A stretch of 64,000 nucleotides of DNA, taken from NCBI GenBank assembly GCA_023213395.1, contig CM041465.1, positions 102,369,741-102,433,740 of the forward strand, written 5' to 3'. Positions 47,072 to 58,783 of the stretch are shown here, in pieces; the first letter of the stretch is position 1; each line of letters opens with the position of its first letter. Under the pieces are notes generated by a model. The model had not been told where the DNA came from, ran no database searches, and worked only from the letters and a program-made list of their open reading frames with translations. This DNA comes from Cycas panzhihuaensis. Lineage: Eukaryota; Cycadophyta. The translations under genes were made by a program, and so were the position numbers.

Positions 47072-47574
47072 TAATTAACATGTAGAGATGCATCACTTTT
47101 TATTATTAGCATAACAAAGATCAGCGTAATAGTGTGAGAGGTTATAGTTATATTTGATGGTACCTCCCATAACATTGCTCATATAAAATTAACAACATAA
47201 TATGTTTCACCAAAATAGAGTAATTATTATTAATAATAGACATCTTAATTTCTTCTCTTAGTCTTATTATATTGTTGTAATTATTCCTTATAATGATACC
47301 ATATGCCTATCTCCATGGTCTAAAGGGCTATCAATATTCCAAAAATATTCATAGAGAAATCACTACTTTTTAATGTGCTACTATTATCACTAAGCAACAT
47401 TGAAAATGTTTAAAATAATATCTTATGAGACCCTTAAAGATCTCAACCACTATAGCAATATTAATGTTGAAGGCTAAAAACTACTATAAATATGCATATA
47501 CATATTCATATCATAATATAAATAAACACGAAAGATACAACTTGAAGTCTCCTTAATACTATAATATGTGTATA

Positions 47575-47775
47575 ATTTTAGGATAGACATGTTTAAAAGA
47601 ATAATTAAGGAAAAAACTTAAATTTATATTATCATTACAACAAATTTATACATTGCAATATATATGAATCATATGTGAAAGATGTTATAGCTGACATATC
47701 TAACCTGCATAATATTTCGGAGTTATAATAGGGAATACTCTTATAAAAGTATCTTATGACCCTTTAAATATAAAT
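47575..47775 (-). repeat. Diverged direct repeat, copy 1 (possible 3' LTR of an old element)
   Basis: It resembles 52347-52555 over about 200 bases: AATTAAGGAAAAAACTTAAA against AATTAAGAAAAAACTCAAAC, then ATTACAA, TGACATA, CTAACC and GAATACTCTTATAAAAG against AAATACTCTTATTAAATG. It is a possible LTR of a minus-strand element about 5 kb long. No pol was found between the copies. Confidence 0.45.
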
Positions 47776-50313
47776 TAAATAGTATTTTCTAATGTGCCTC
47801 TTCCTAATAGTATTTAATTGTAATATATCAAATAATTCAAATTACTTTAGTCACTTGTTGGAAAAGATTAAAAAGTTGCCTACCTTATTGATGTACTTGA
47901 TGCATTATTATTCAAGACACTTCAAGTATGGTTCTCATTCATTTTTTTAATGACTTTGATAATACCCACATAGAGGAATAACCATCTACTAGAATACATA
48001 GGTTACCAACCTCTATATCCACTAGCTTGCTACAAAATCCTTCATGTACATGATGTTTTAGCATCTTTAAAATGTTTAATTAGGTTATTTATCAACTACC
48101 AAAAAATATCCTAAGAGTAAGATAAAATACTTGACCATACAAATATTAAGAGCTCCTTGAAATTTGGGAATAAGATGAACTACTTGGTCAAATAATATTT
48201 AAGCACCTCTTTCTTATGGGTGATTTAATGCAATGTCATAGTAAACAATTGTAACATTTAAACTTCTTGTATTTCCTATAGCTATCCATCCTTGTATAGA
48301 AATCCTCTCAAAAATAAACTATAAATGTGTTCTTATTATTAGTTATAAGGTCATAAAAACATAAATTGATATTTATCTTGACCATAGAATATAAAATAAA
48401 ACCTAATAACTTTAGATTTTTTATTATTATAATTTGAAATGTCAAATCATATATTAGACTCACAACTTGGGTTTATCACAAAGGAATGACATTGAGTTTT
48501 AGGTAGAACCACTATTGCCATAATCAAAATCAAATCATAATTTATAACTCCTATTATACTATAAATATGGGAGTTATAAGAAATCTATAAGTTGTATTCT
48601 GTTAGTAGCTGAGATGACAAATCACCTACTTACTATGTAATCTTTGCCTTTTGGTTCATCTTCAATCCATCTATTGTCAAACTTATAATAGAGTTTTCTA
48701 AGTGACTATATAAGATGATCATCTGACCAAGCTTGCAAATTAACAACTAGTTAATAAGGAAAGTTAACATCTTATTCCCTTTATAAATATAGATATAATA
48801 GTTGAAGGCCTTTACTTATTACTCTTCAGAGCCTTTCTTTAGCTAGACTCCCTTCACATGTCATACATTGGGCATTCATTTTCTTGTATTTTGACTATAT
48901 AAATATACAATGCAGGTAACATCCATGTAGTTTATATCCATCATTAAGACACATGTAACTAGTTAGCATGCTCATTACTTTTAAGAAGCATATTAAATAT
49001 GAGGTGTATTAACTATGGTACCTTTGAATAACATTTACCATATTGGTAGGCTAACACATTTTTTCAGTTATTACAACTAAATTTTATGTTTAATTTTGAA
49101 TAAGATTTGTAGCCAAATTTTCATCTTATGGTCTAGAATTATAAGTTTTAAATTTTTTGCTAGCATTAAATAGGACATTATGGTGCAATCACTAAGACAC
49201 AGATGTGATGTTCACTAAAAGGTTGTTACATAAGTACAACTACTAACATTTTAAAATGATAAACACAACATGTGATCAACTCTCAAAATTCAAATCACTA
49301 ATTAAAGGTACAAAGAACAAGCACTAATTTCTATTGTTTACTCCTCCTTTCTATAATTTTAACTATTACTTTGGGATATTTTCTAATGACCAGATATGCA
49401 ACCTATAAAATATTTATGTTCTTAAACAAAAAAAGAAAAAATCATTATTAAGGTAGATCATGCTGGTGTTTATGGCCATATTCATTACCTTATTTTTCAT
49501 CATTTCTTTCTTAGATTTTAGTTAAGATTGATATATCTAGAAACATAGTTTATTTTGGACACTTTAATAAATAATGGGTGTGCATTGTTCTCTTAGTTAT
49601 TTTGTTAAGTATTTTGGGTGCAAGGTGTTCTTAGACATTTTGTCAAGCATTAGGTATGTGGGGTTCTCTTAGACATTTCATTAAACATTTGGCAAATGTG
49701 TTATGTTCATTTGTTTTATTTTTTCTTTTCCTTTTTTCTAACCATGGAACCAAATAAAGAAAATTTGAAATCATATGCTAACTCACCTCCATATCATTGC
49801 CAACTCATTTCTAACCCTCTCCACCTCTATAACATAATCAATAATATACAGAATTTCCTTTAGCAGGTTAATGGAATTCCTCTATTTTTCTCCCTCATAT
49901 TTTGTCAAATATTTAATGTGTATTAATCTAAACATATATTTTCTCATTTATTCCTTTGTTTACTTCCATCTTTATACCTTAGAAATTGTGCTCAATCCTC
50001 TTTATGTTTATCTTCATGGTGTTCCTTGTTGCATTGATGGGTGTGACCATGCTAATCTCATAATCTCTAATATTTACCTATAATGGTATCTAATCAATAT
50101 GCACTTGATATTTCTTATGACACCTCTTTAGTGTTAGTCCCTCTAACCTCTTATGGGATTCTCAACATCTTCTTAATATCTTTAGTATTTTGTTTAGAGT
50201 ATTTTTTCCATCCTCTAATATCTTTTTGTATTCTTTCTATTCCTCTTACTCTAGCTTTAGTGTAAATATTTTCATTTTAAACATACATAATAAGTTCTCA
50301 ATATACATTTGCC

Positions 50314-50493
50314 TCATGGAACACCAAAGGCAAGCCTCTCCTTATAGATAAAGGTTACTTTAGTAATCTCTTTATTTTTCAAGTAGTCATCAGTAAGTGA
50401 TTTTAAATATGAATACATATTTGTAACCCAATCATCTAGAGAAAGAGTCTCATATGCATTAAATACATATAGTATAGGTCTTTCTGTAGCCAT
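50314..50493 (-). CDS. Small unidentified ORF, 59 codons
   Basis: A clean ORF starts ATG at 50493 (MATERPILYVFNAYETLSLD) and ends TGA at 50316-50314 (...LAFGVP). It contains the polar stretch LKSLTDDYLKNKEITK and no membrane segment. I do not recognise the protein. Upstream on the same strand is a good TATA-like box (CTATAAATACC, 50532-50522), 29 bases before the ATG, which would leave almost no leader. Downstream, after about 30 bases, comes a broken minus-strand stretch rich in Lys (RGIERIQKDIRGWKKYSKQ), perhaps the decayed continuation. It could be the start of a decayed gene, the 5' end of an unrecognised retroelement or virus-derived ORF, or chance. In its AT-rich surroundings a 59-codon frame is only weak evidence. 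Confidence 0.3.
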   Translation of the reverse strand: MATERPILYVFNAYETLSLDDWVTNMYSYLKSLTDDYLKNKEITKVTFIYKERLAFGVP

Positions 50494-50521
50494 GATAATA
50501 TGTATGTGGAAGAGATTAAGG

Positions 50522-50532
50522 GGTATTTATAG
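50522..50532 (-). promoter_or_regulatory. TATA-like box upstream of the small ORF
   Basis: The minus strand reads CTATAAATACC, close to the plant TATA consensus. It lies 29 bases before the ATG at 50493. In AT-rich DNA such matches are common, so the support is the position only. Confidence 0.3.
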
Positions 50533-52331
50533 CACGTTTTCTTCTAATTTTAATACAATAATAAATATTAGGCCTTAAGAGTAATGGTTTTGTGACCAAA
50601 GTCAAAATAACTAAGAAGACTACAATATAAAATTCTTAATTTTAAAATTTAATATATAAATAAATATAGCTAAAAAATACATAGTTTAAAATAAAAACCT
50701 CTAAAATATAATTTAAATAGTTTAAATGGATTAAAATTTTGACATTTAGATCGAAAGTTATACCTTTTCCAAGAAAGATCATAGCTAGGGTTCCTAAGGA
50801 CTATAATAGTACTTGTTAATAAAATGCCTATAACTTTCTATTCCAAATTCTGATTAACCTCAAACTACTTCCATTAGAAAGTGAATTCAAAAATTCACAA
50901 AATCAAAAAATATTTGAGGTCATTTGGATACCTGTAGCTAAATTTATAACTCTTTGAAGTTGAGGTAGTAGATTTGGCCCTAAAATGCGATGATGAAAAG
51001 TAGGCCAAAATTAAATCTGCTGTAATTTCTATATTTTAAACAAAAACTTACACTTAGAACTTTTATGATTTATGGAATAGGAATCATTATTTTAAAATAT
51101 CCATTAATTCTTCAAAAATATTTCATTTATGCTCCCAAAGAGTAGAATTTTTATATACCAAAAACCCTTAAAAAAAAAATTAGCCCTATTTGTAGCAAAA
51201 TAGATCCTTAGCTTTTGTATGGATCAAAAATGACTCTCACACCACTTTTTACATGAATAATCCTATAACCAAATCAACATAGGGAAATGTGAAGAGAAAT
51301 GGAAGAAATAAGATAAAGAAGAAAGTAAGGTTCCCAAGAACATTTATTAACATAATATCATATATCCCCCCTTTATAATAGAGTGGGGTGTATATAACAC
51401 TAACCCCCATATTATTATATTTCTACCATTATACCAACTGATCAGCTACTTTCTTATCATTAAACTTAACTTCATATGGTGGAGGATCACAACCCTCTCT
51501 AACATATGGTGAAGGCTCACCATATAAAACTTTATAAGTACTCCCTGTAAATACCTAATAATAATTTCTCTTTTTGCATAAGGCTAAGAGACTATAAAAC
51601 TATGACAATAAAATGTGTAAGCTTAAAATTAATCTTCATATAAAAATCATTTATAAAATTATGATAAGTGCATCACTAGCCTAGAAAATAATAAGAATGA
51701 TGACTAACTCCAGCTTGATAATAAATTAGTGCCATAGCTTATGCTTGTATAAAGGAGTTATACCATTTAGCTAGCTTACATTGAGCTACTCTCTACTTCT
51801 CTAATTACTTTAAAGCTATTAGTTTTACTAGATCTTAATAAATAATACACTTCTTCATTCATGGATCCTTCTTTTACACCCTCCTTTATGTGATCTTAGG
51901 CATTCTTTTCATCTAGTAAATAATCCTAGTAGGATTCATCTTTAATTTCAATATGTCACATCATATCCTCAACTCTGATCCTTATACCACTGTCACTTTG
52001 AATTTGTTTTTGATTTACTAAGAACTCCTTTAGATAAGAATGTCTTCACTTAATAGGAATGATCTAGTCTTTGTATCCAACCTCTAAATGTAATTACTTA
52101 TAATATTAAGTTGATTATATTGTATCCTTTATATCAAATCTTGATATGTATCTATTATATTTATCATACCACTTCCAAAATATACATACGGCTCAAAGCT
52201 ATATTAAAAAAATTCATAAACCAATTTTACATGAGTAATTATCTCTTACAATTTGAAGAATTCCAATCTTAGATTTGAGATATGTCACCTTGAGCATTCC
52301 CTATTAACCATAGTAGACTTTTAGATCTATT

Positions 52332-52346
52332 TTGATACCATGCTAA
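52332..52346 (-). other. Primer-binding-site-like sequence
   Basis: The minus strand reads TGGTATCAAAATAGA next to the second repeat copy (52347-52555). It agrees with the initiator tRNA-Met complement in its first 8 bases. This supports, weakly, that the repeats are LTRs of a minus-strand element. Confidence 0.35.
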
Positions 52347-52555
52347 AATTTTAAGATGTAACCAATCAAAATAATAATTAAGAAAAAACTCAAACTTAGA
52401 TTACCATTACAATAAATATATGCATAACTATATATGTGAACCACATGTTAGAGATTAAAATTGACATACCTAACCCATGTAGCATTTAGGGGTTATGATG
52501 CCAAATACTCTTATTAAATGCTACTATATCCCTATAACCATGAATTATTTTTTAA
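52347..52555 (-). repeat. Diverged direct repeat, copy 2 (possible 5' LTR of an old element)
   Basis: The partner of 47575-47775. Homology starts next to the primer-site-like TGGTATCA and ends near 52555. Divergence is high. Confidence 0.45.
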
Positions 52556-53359
52556 TAATATACATACAATATAGGCTTGGAAACCTCTAGATGCTAAGAG
52601 ATAACCTCTCAATAATACCTACTACTATGACTTCATACCTTTAATAATGTAATATGGACCCTCTAGTGTACATAAGGAATATATCCTATAGACCCATTAT
52701 TAATAGCATAAATTATTATTATTTTAAATATGGTGAATAACCCATATCAAAAGGTACTTCACATGCATAGAAACACTTTGTAATAGTATGATCCATCTCT
52801 TCCTTATCCTTATTTGTCAAACATCTCTTGTATAGGACTAACACCAAACACTTATGCTATGAGCCCAACTAAATTCTATACTTCCAAATAAGTAGCTTTG
52901 GAATGCCATATAAAAGTAAACAAATTATGAAGTTATAGGGAACACTCATTTTTTAACTCTCATTCATTTCTTTATGAGTTGTATCTTTGAAGAAAAGATA
53001 ATCTTCTTTCTCCTTATTTTATTATGCTTGCTTTATATGCTTATATACTACTTTTTTTAGAAAATATAAAATAAATATACAAGATCATTTATGTACATAA
53101 TAGATATAAAAGAAGCAAATACACGGGATAGATTTGACATGGGAAACCTTGTGATAAAAGCCCACTATAGAATTATAATATTACATTATTATAAAATATG
53201 TCATATTATAATGGACTTTTCAAGTGGGTGCCTTATAGTGATTATACATCATGTAATGTATGAGGTATATGATTTATTTTGTAATCATTGTAATTATATT
53301 CTTATATTCTTAATCATTATAATTATATATATTGATATTTTAATGGATTGTTAATAATC

Positions 53360-53700
53360 ACTATAATTATATTCTTCATAATTTGAATTGTACTTGAATT
53401 ATCACAATAAATCATTACAGGTTTACTCTAAGTTTAATGTAGATTTTGTAGTATCCTTTTAAGCCAAACTTCTTTGTGAACAACTTCTTTAATAACTTTC
53501 TTCAGCTATAGATAAAGAAATTTTAGGTTGTTTCTTTATATTCTATGCAATTATAGCTAAACTATTTTTAAAAGTATAACTTGAAATGGATTTGTTGTCT
53601 TCAATATCACTTGCCCAATCAGTATTTGTATAACCAATTAAAATGCATTCAGTTGAATAAATATATTAAAGTCCATAATTTAATGTTCCTTTGATATATC
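53360..53700 (-). pseudogene. Ty1/copia RNase H remnant, element F
   Basis: The minus strand reads RILRYIKGTLNYGL (about 53720-53680), then IGYTNTDWASDIEDNKSISSY (broken at no stop, about 53640-53580), the copia 'LxGYxDADWAGDxxDRKSTSGY' signature. The end of the domain (KEVWLKGYYKIY) lies near 53470-53440. It lies directly next to the RT-linker segment, with the RT itself missing. The element end and 3' LTR were not found. Confidence 0.8.
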
Positions 53701-54890
53701 TAAGAATTCTTTTTGTTATAATTCATTCTTCACTTTTAGAAGCTTCATCAAATGACTAAGGTTCATCACTTTATATTATTTGAGATATTAATGCATAATT
53801 AACTTTAGGTTACTATCTTGTTAATCTTATTTCAAAATTTGTATCAATCATATCACTTTGATTATGACTTTTTACAAGTCATTTTGGAAACCTTTATTTT
53901 TCTCTTGACTTGGACTTGAACTTGAATTTGAATTTAAACTTGATTCACCTTTTGAATATTAAGTAGGCCTAAAATCAATCATAATTTCTTTGCCTTTATC
54001 AACATTAGGTTTATATATAGAATGTTCATCAAAGGTAACATCTCTACTCATAAAGAATTTCTTTATTATAGTATCAAGTAATCTGTAGGATTTTTATTCA
54101 CTTTAATAGCCTATAAAAATGAATTTAATACTTTTGCTTTCTAACTTTATTTTATTCCTGTTAAGAACATGCATATATGCAATATAACCAAATACTTCTA
54201 AATTACTTACATTAGATTTATAACCTATCCAAGCTTCTTCGAAAGTTAACTTCTCTAAATCTTTAGTAGGATTTCTATTTAGCAAAACTGTTATAGTACT
54301 TGTTGCTTTGGCCTAAAATTCATCATCAAGTTTTTTATTTTTAACATGAATCTTGATATTTCTATAATAGTTCTCATCTTCCTTTTAACTACTTCAATTT
54401 ATTAAGATTCATATAGAGTTATGAACTATCTCCTTATTCTAACTTTATTGAAAAAATCTTTAAAATCATTTGCAATAAGTTTTTTGTTCCATTATTTAAA
54501 TAAAGAATTTTTAACTTGAATCCACTTCGCCTTTTGACCATAACTCTAAATTTAACAAATCTCAAAAATATTTTAGATTTTTTCTTAAGAAAATATATCT
54601 AAACCTTTCTTGTGAAATCATCAACTAAGATCATGAAATATCTTACATTTTCAAATTATATAGTCTTCATGGGAGCACACAAATTAATATGCACCAACTC
54701 TAGAGGATGTTAGGATTAAATTCAAGAATTTAATATGTACCATCTATATAATTTTCTATAAATACATCTTTCACACACATCACCATTACCTTGAATAAAT
54801 GGAAGACTATTGACCATTTCTTTCTTCTTCAAAGTAATGAGTCCACCATAGTTAAGATGACCATAATGATGATGTCAAAGTATACTATCA
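53701..54890 (-). pseudogene. Ty1/copia integrase remnant and linker, element F
   Basis: The pre-integrase zinc finger reads LWHHHYGHLNYGGL, then VCERCIYRK (about 54880-54740): H-H and C-C are all present. The core C-terminal side is at 54285-54103: LNRNPTKDLEKLTFEEAWIG, then NLEVFGYIAYMHV and FIFIGY. The middle, with the catalytic acids, is broken. Beyond it the linker (DEPXSFDEASKS, near 53760; X is a stop) passes straight to RNase H, so the RT core is deleted. Confidence 0.82.
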
Positions 54891-55079
54891 TCAACAATTA
54901 AAGCATTCAAGGCTTGAGCCTAAGGATAAATCACAAGTTTGAATAATCCATCTTTAATCATTTAACCCTTAGCAACAATCATATCATTATTCAACTTGTC
55001 ATGAATTTTATATTTATTATCATTAAATATTAATTTTATTTTTGTTTTATTATTTGACTAACAAATAATAGATTCCTCT

Positions 55080-55394
55080 TCAAACATAGTATAAACAAGA
55101 TATTATAAATATTTTTATTCTCTTCATTATCTATTTGAATGGAAATAGCACCTTATGCTTTAACATGTTGAGTATTATTATCACCAAAAATAACTTTTCA
55201 CATCTTGACATCATATTCAAGTTTTAAAAATATATCATCACTATGAGATGTGTAGAGCATCTTGAATTAATATACCATTCATTATTTAAAGATTGAACAC
55301 TCAAGCAAGTATACAATAATTTTTTATTCCCTCATTCAATCCTTACTCTATTAATAACTGTATTTAATGAATCATTCCTTTTTACTTGATAGTC
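55080..55394 (-). pseudogene. Ty1/copia protease remnant, element F
   Basis: The minus strand reads NNEWYINSRCSTHL (about 55275-55235), the copia protease start 'WYLDSGCSRHM', with the catalytic Asp changed to Asn and DSG to NSR. VIFGDNNTQHVKA follows near 55200-55165. Element G starts at 55395 inside the upstream part of F, so the gag of F is not in the window. Confidence 0.75.
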
Positions 55395-55989
55395 TAATAT
55401 GGGAGCATCTAGACCTTCATTATAATTTAATTTACTTTTTACATTTTAGTGCTTTTTCCTCTAAAATTTGGGGTTTATTAATCAAACTATAATTTTTTAC
55501 TCAATGGTTAGAATTCAATTATTTTTGTACTAACCCAAAGGTTTATTTGACTACCAAAGTGGTCTATAATTAGGTCAAAGGCTCCATTATGGGCCCATAG
55601 TTTTTCAACCAAAAAATACCTCAAACATACCTAAAAATTAAGATTTAATTTATATGTATAAAAATAATAATTAATTTTAGATTAGTTTTTACTTTTATAT
55701 AATGACCCTTAGTGGTTTAGTTTTTTAGTAGGGATTAACTTTAAAAGCATGGTTTTATTTAATACATTACATAATTAAGAGTTTTTTTAAAGAGTTTTTA
55801 GGGTTAAGATTGGGGACCTTTGGACTTTCTAATTTACTTATATAAATATAATTTTAAACTATATTTTGGCAGATTAAATGGAATAGAATAAAAATAGTAG
55901 TGAAATGACTCTTCTATTCTTTAATTTTTTTCTTGTTTTAAGTTTGTGCATATGGGATTGAATGTTTTTGTTACAATTTGCCCTTATTA
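55395..55989 (+). repeat. 5' LTR of element G
   Basis: It is 595 bp long, matching the reverse complement of 1786-2375 and 7870-8461 from end to end (GGGAGCATCTAGACCTTCAT against GAGAGCATCTAAACC). The TG start reads TA, the CA end reads TA. Confidence 0.85.
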
Positions 55990-55991
55990 TA

Positions 55992-56007
55992 TAGTATTAG
56001 AGCATGG
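55992..56007 (+). other. Primer-binding site of element G
   Basis: TAGTATTAGAGCATGG lies two bases after the LTR, the same spacing as in E. It is a decayed TGGTATCAGAGC (initiator tRNA-Met). Confidence 0.75.
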
Positions 56008-56039
56008 TTTAACTCTAGGGTTGAAGAAAAACCATAAAA

Positions 56040-57300
56040 GTTTAAGGTGTTATGGAAAATATTTATTAAAGAAACTATGAAGGTGATGGAGTATTCCTAT
56101 TAAAATAGTGAGGAAGTGCCTATTAAGGATAAGGAGCCTTGTAAAAAGTTTACAAGAGAAGCTTTAGAACCTAAAATAGTTAGATAAAAAGAAGAACATT
56201 AAAAAATGATGAGAAAAAGAGGAAGAGAAAATTATACTAAAGTGAATAAAAACCTATAGGAGCTACAGAGAAGAATAAAATAGCTTGCTACTTGAGTATT
56301 AAGACAAAGTTATAAAGGAAATACTAGTGAAGAAGAGGTATTAATTAAATATGGCATAAGACCAAAAGTTAGTAAGCCATAAGAACTAAACAATGAAAGA
56401 GATATTCTTAAAAGTACTTAAAAATAAGAGTAATGGAATTAAGATTGATATTCCAGGCTACTAGGGGAGTTTAAAACTAGAGGAGCTAGTAGACTAGCTA
56501 AATGCCATGGAGAAGTTCTTCAAATAGAAGAGCATGACTGAAGAAAAGAAGGTAAAATTTTATATGTATGAAGTTAAAAGGGTATGAAACTATTTAGTGG
56601 GATCACCTGCAAAATGAGGAGGTGAAGAAAAGCAAAGAAAATATCCAAACATAGACTAAAAAGGTTAAGAAGTTAAAAGACAAGTTTTTATAAGTTGATT
56701 ATTCCCAAACTTTCCTCAGAAAGTTCCATAACTTAAAGCAAAAAGAAATGACAGTATAAGACTACATAGATGATTTCTATAAGCTTTTTTTCTATAAGCT
56801 TTTCATTTATATAAATCATGAGGAGACAAATGAGAAAGACACTATAAGGTATGCAAATAGTTTAGAGTTTTCAATTTAGGATGAACTTAGTATGTATAAA
56901 GTTAAAAGTGTGGAAGATACATATTAGTTAGTGTTAAAGGTAAAAGAAAAGAAAAGGATACATGCTACTCAAAGATTCTTTATAATAGGAAGAGGTTCAC
57001 ACCATTGTATAAAAGTAGAGGAGGAATCCTCTATATAAGAAGAAAATCATCTAATAGGATGGAAAGACAAGAAGGAGAGAGGTGGGGCAGAATACAAGGA
57101 GGAAGAGGAACTCAAGACTAATTCAAAGGAAAAGGATTTTCAGAATCCCAACAAGGTAGAGGTTTTGGTGGAATAAGATAATAGAGTAAACTTTTTATTT
57201 GTTTCAAATGTAGGGAAGAAGGATATAGGGCATTTGAATACCCTCGTCACCATGGGAAATAATCCCGAAGGCAGGAAGAGCATCCAAGGATGAACTTAGC
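56040..57300 (+). pseudogene. gag of gypsy element G
   Basis: A charged gag region is broken by many stops. Near 57190-57245 a zinc-knuckle relic, CFKCREEGYRAFEYPRHHG, replaces CX2CX4HX4C; the His and last Cys are lost. Upstream stretches such as FLRKFHNLKQKEMTV (about 56715-56755) fit the retrotransposon gag core ('F...FxxLxQ...SV'). Homology to E's gag region supports the assignment. Confidence 0.7.
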
Positions 57301-57459
57301 CTAGATTAAATATGGCAATGAAGGAGCCATAGCAAATGAAAGTGAAAGCTTAATACTCTAAAGACCCATGATAGCACTAAGATGAAAACCCATATGGGAT
57401 AAAAGAAAGGCAAAGTTGGGTGATGATTCATGGCTACAAACTAACATTTTTTAAATAAG

Positions 57460-57780
57460 ATATACTATAAGAGAAAAGGTATGTAAAGTTATAATTGATG
57501 GTGGTAGTTATGAGAATATGGTCTCTAATGAAATGGTAGAAATATTATGATCATATTATGAAGTACATCCACATCCATACCGCATTTTTTGGTTTAAGAA
57601 AAGAAATGAGGTGACTATTAATAAGAGATACTTGGTTAAATTTACTATCAAGAATATCATATTAAGATGAAATATGGTACAATGTGATCCTATTAGATGC
57701 ATGTCGTCTATTATTGGGGAGACTATGATAGTATGATAAGAATGCCTTTCATGATAAAAAGAATAATACCTATATATTCT
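57460..57780 (+). pseudogene. Aspartic protease of gypsy element G
   Basis: VIIDGGSYENMVSNEMVEIL (57490-57550) carries the DGG form of the DSG/DTG active site and matches E's protease. The following region reads KKRNEVTINKRYLVKFTIKN before several stops. Confidence 0.8.
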
Positions 57781-57989
57781 AGAAGGATAGTGCAGAGGTG
57801 ATGCTATTACCACTTAAGGGAGAAAGGCATGTGGAAAGTATGTTGACTGCTAAAAAATTTATGAAACATGTATGAGAGGCTCATACTTGTTGCACCTCAA
57901 TGGTAAGATAAATAGAGGAGAATAATATAGAGATACCAAGTGAGTTAGTAAGGTTATTATAAGAGTATAGTAATGTTATAATAGATGTA

Positions 57990-58369
57990 TTACCTGATGG
58001 CTTACCACCCATGAGAGACATTTAGCACCAAATTGACCTAATCCCAGGGTTAAGTTTACCAAATTAGATAGCCATCAGTTAGGTCCAATTGAGAATAAAG
58101 AGTTAAATTGATAAGCTAGTAAATTAGTACAAATGGGAATGGTAAGAGAAATCCTAATTCTCTGCATAAGTCTAGCATTGGAAACTCCAAAGAAAAATGG
58201 CTCATGGTGAATATGTGTTGATTCTAAAATAATCAATAAGACAATAATTAAATATTGATTTTCCATACCTCATATGGATGATATGATAGATGTATTAGTA
58301 AGTTCTTCCTACTTTATATAGATTAAACTCAAGAGCAAGTATCATTAAGTCTGAATTCATGAAGGGGAT
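57990..58369 (+). pseudogene. Reverse transcriptase of gypsy element G, first part
   Basis: Reads LPDGLPPMRDI, then HQIDLIPG (about 57990-58045), the approach to gypsy RT. It continues to the fingers with a decayed CVDSK-like segment near 58210 and ends SEFMKGD at 58369. Element H is inserted after GGGAT. Many stops are present. Confidence 0.8.
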
Positions 58370-58432
58370 TGTTGACTGGGAGATTCCACGCCCTTGTGGA
58401 ATCAGTGCACTTGTCAAGGTTACACAGTGCTA

Positions 58433-58451
58433 TAGTCTAGTTTTAGGATAC
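58433..58451 (+). repeat. tRNA-Glu D-arm-like segment in H's LTR
   Basis: TAGTCTAGTTTTAGGATAC equals the D-arm of plant tRNA-Glu as I know it (TAGTCTAGTTGGTTAGGATAC) except for two missing bases. The other LTR has it at 63101-63119 with one change. It is not a tRNA gene: acceptor and T arms are absent here. Confidence 0.5.
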
Positions 58452-58759
58452 TATCAACATGGTCATTCACATACATTCCACATACATTCCATATATAATT
58501 CACAGAATGATACACAACAGTACAGAAATCAATACATACTTCAGCAAATCATCATCACAACATCAAGCATACACCAATTTCCACGTAACTCTTCCTTTTA
58601 TTAATTCAACAGTTCATTTACACGTAGGTCGGAATGCATTCCTGAGCATTCCAGTAGCATACAGTCCTTTTGTTACATATGCGTACCCAGATGGTACTTA
58701 TCATGCATTCATGATCCAATTGGTCATCGTCATGCATCGCCTCCTGCACTTGCGTGCGT

Positions 58760-58783
58760 GATATCTCGGCTCTCACCCTCGAG
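58760..58783 (+). repeat. tRNA-Glu anticodon-arm-like segment in H's LTR
   Basis: It contains CTCGGCTCTCACCC, as in the anticodon arm of plant tRNA-Glu (anticodon CTC), preceded by GATAT and followed by TCGAG. A second, shorter copy is at 58806-58817. The other LTR has both, at 63429-63453 and 63474-63485. Confidence 0.5.

Larger units (their letters stand above)
47081..53359. other. AT-rich region without recognised genes
   Basis: This 6.3-kb stretch lies outside the nest on the right. I found no host gene, RNA gene or recognisable retrotransposon domain. It includes a pair of diverged direct repeats (47575-47775 and 52347-52555) and one small ORF with a TATA-like box (50314-50532). Sequence near 50740-51000 (minus) contains phrases such as CAAATGACCTCAAATA and AATGGAAGTAGTTTGAGGT, of a kind I associate with retrotransposon non-coding parts. 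Open frames at 49871-50265 and 53091-53354 (plus) are AT-driven and unsupported. Confidence 0.5.
55395..58369 (+). mobile_element. Ty3/gypsy retrotransposon G, plus strand, left part (same family as E)
   Basis: A 5' LTR (55395-55989) homologous to E's LTRs in inverse orientation is followed by a primer-binding site, gag, protease and the first part of RT. The RT is interrupted at 58369 by element H and resumes at 63902, and the element leaves the window on the right. The 5-bp duplication created by H (GGGAT) proves continuity of the RT frame across H: EGD, then K-stop-KITF. Confidence 0.87.

Noticed and set aside
49871-50265. Two plus-strand ORFs of 60-70 codons
   Set aside because: Low-complexity, hydrophobic by AT bias, no recognisable product; opposite to the small minus-strand ORF's decayed continuation.
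53091-53354. 87-codon plus-strand ORF in AT-rich DNA
   Set aside because: Very Ile/Tyr-rich composition follows from base composition; no motif, no promoter or neighbour support.
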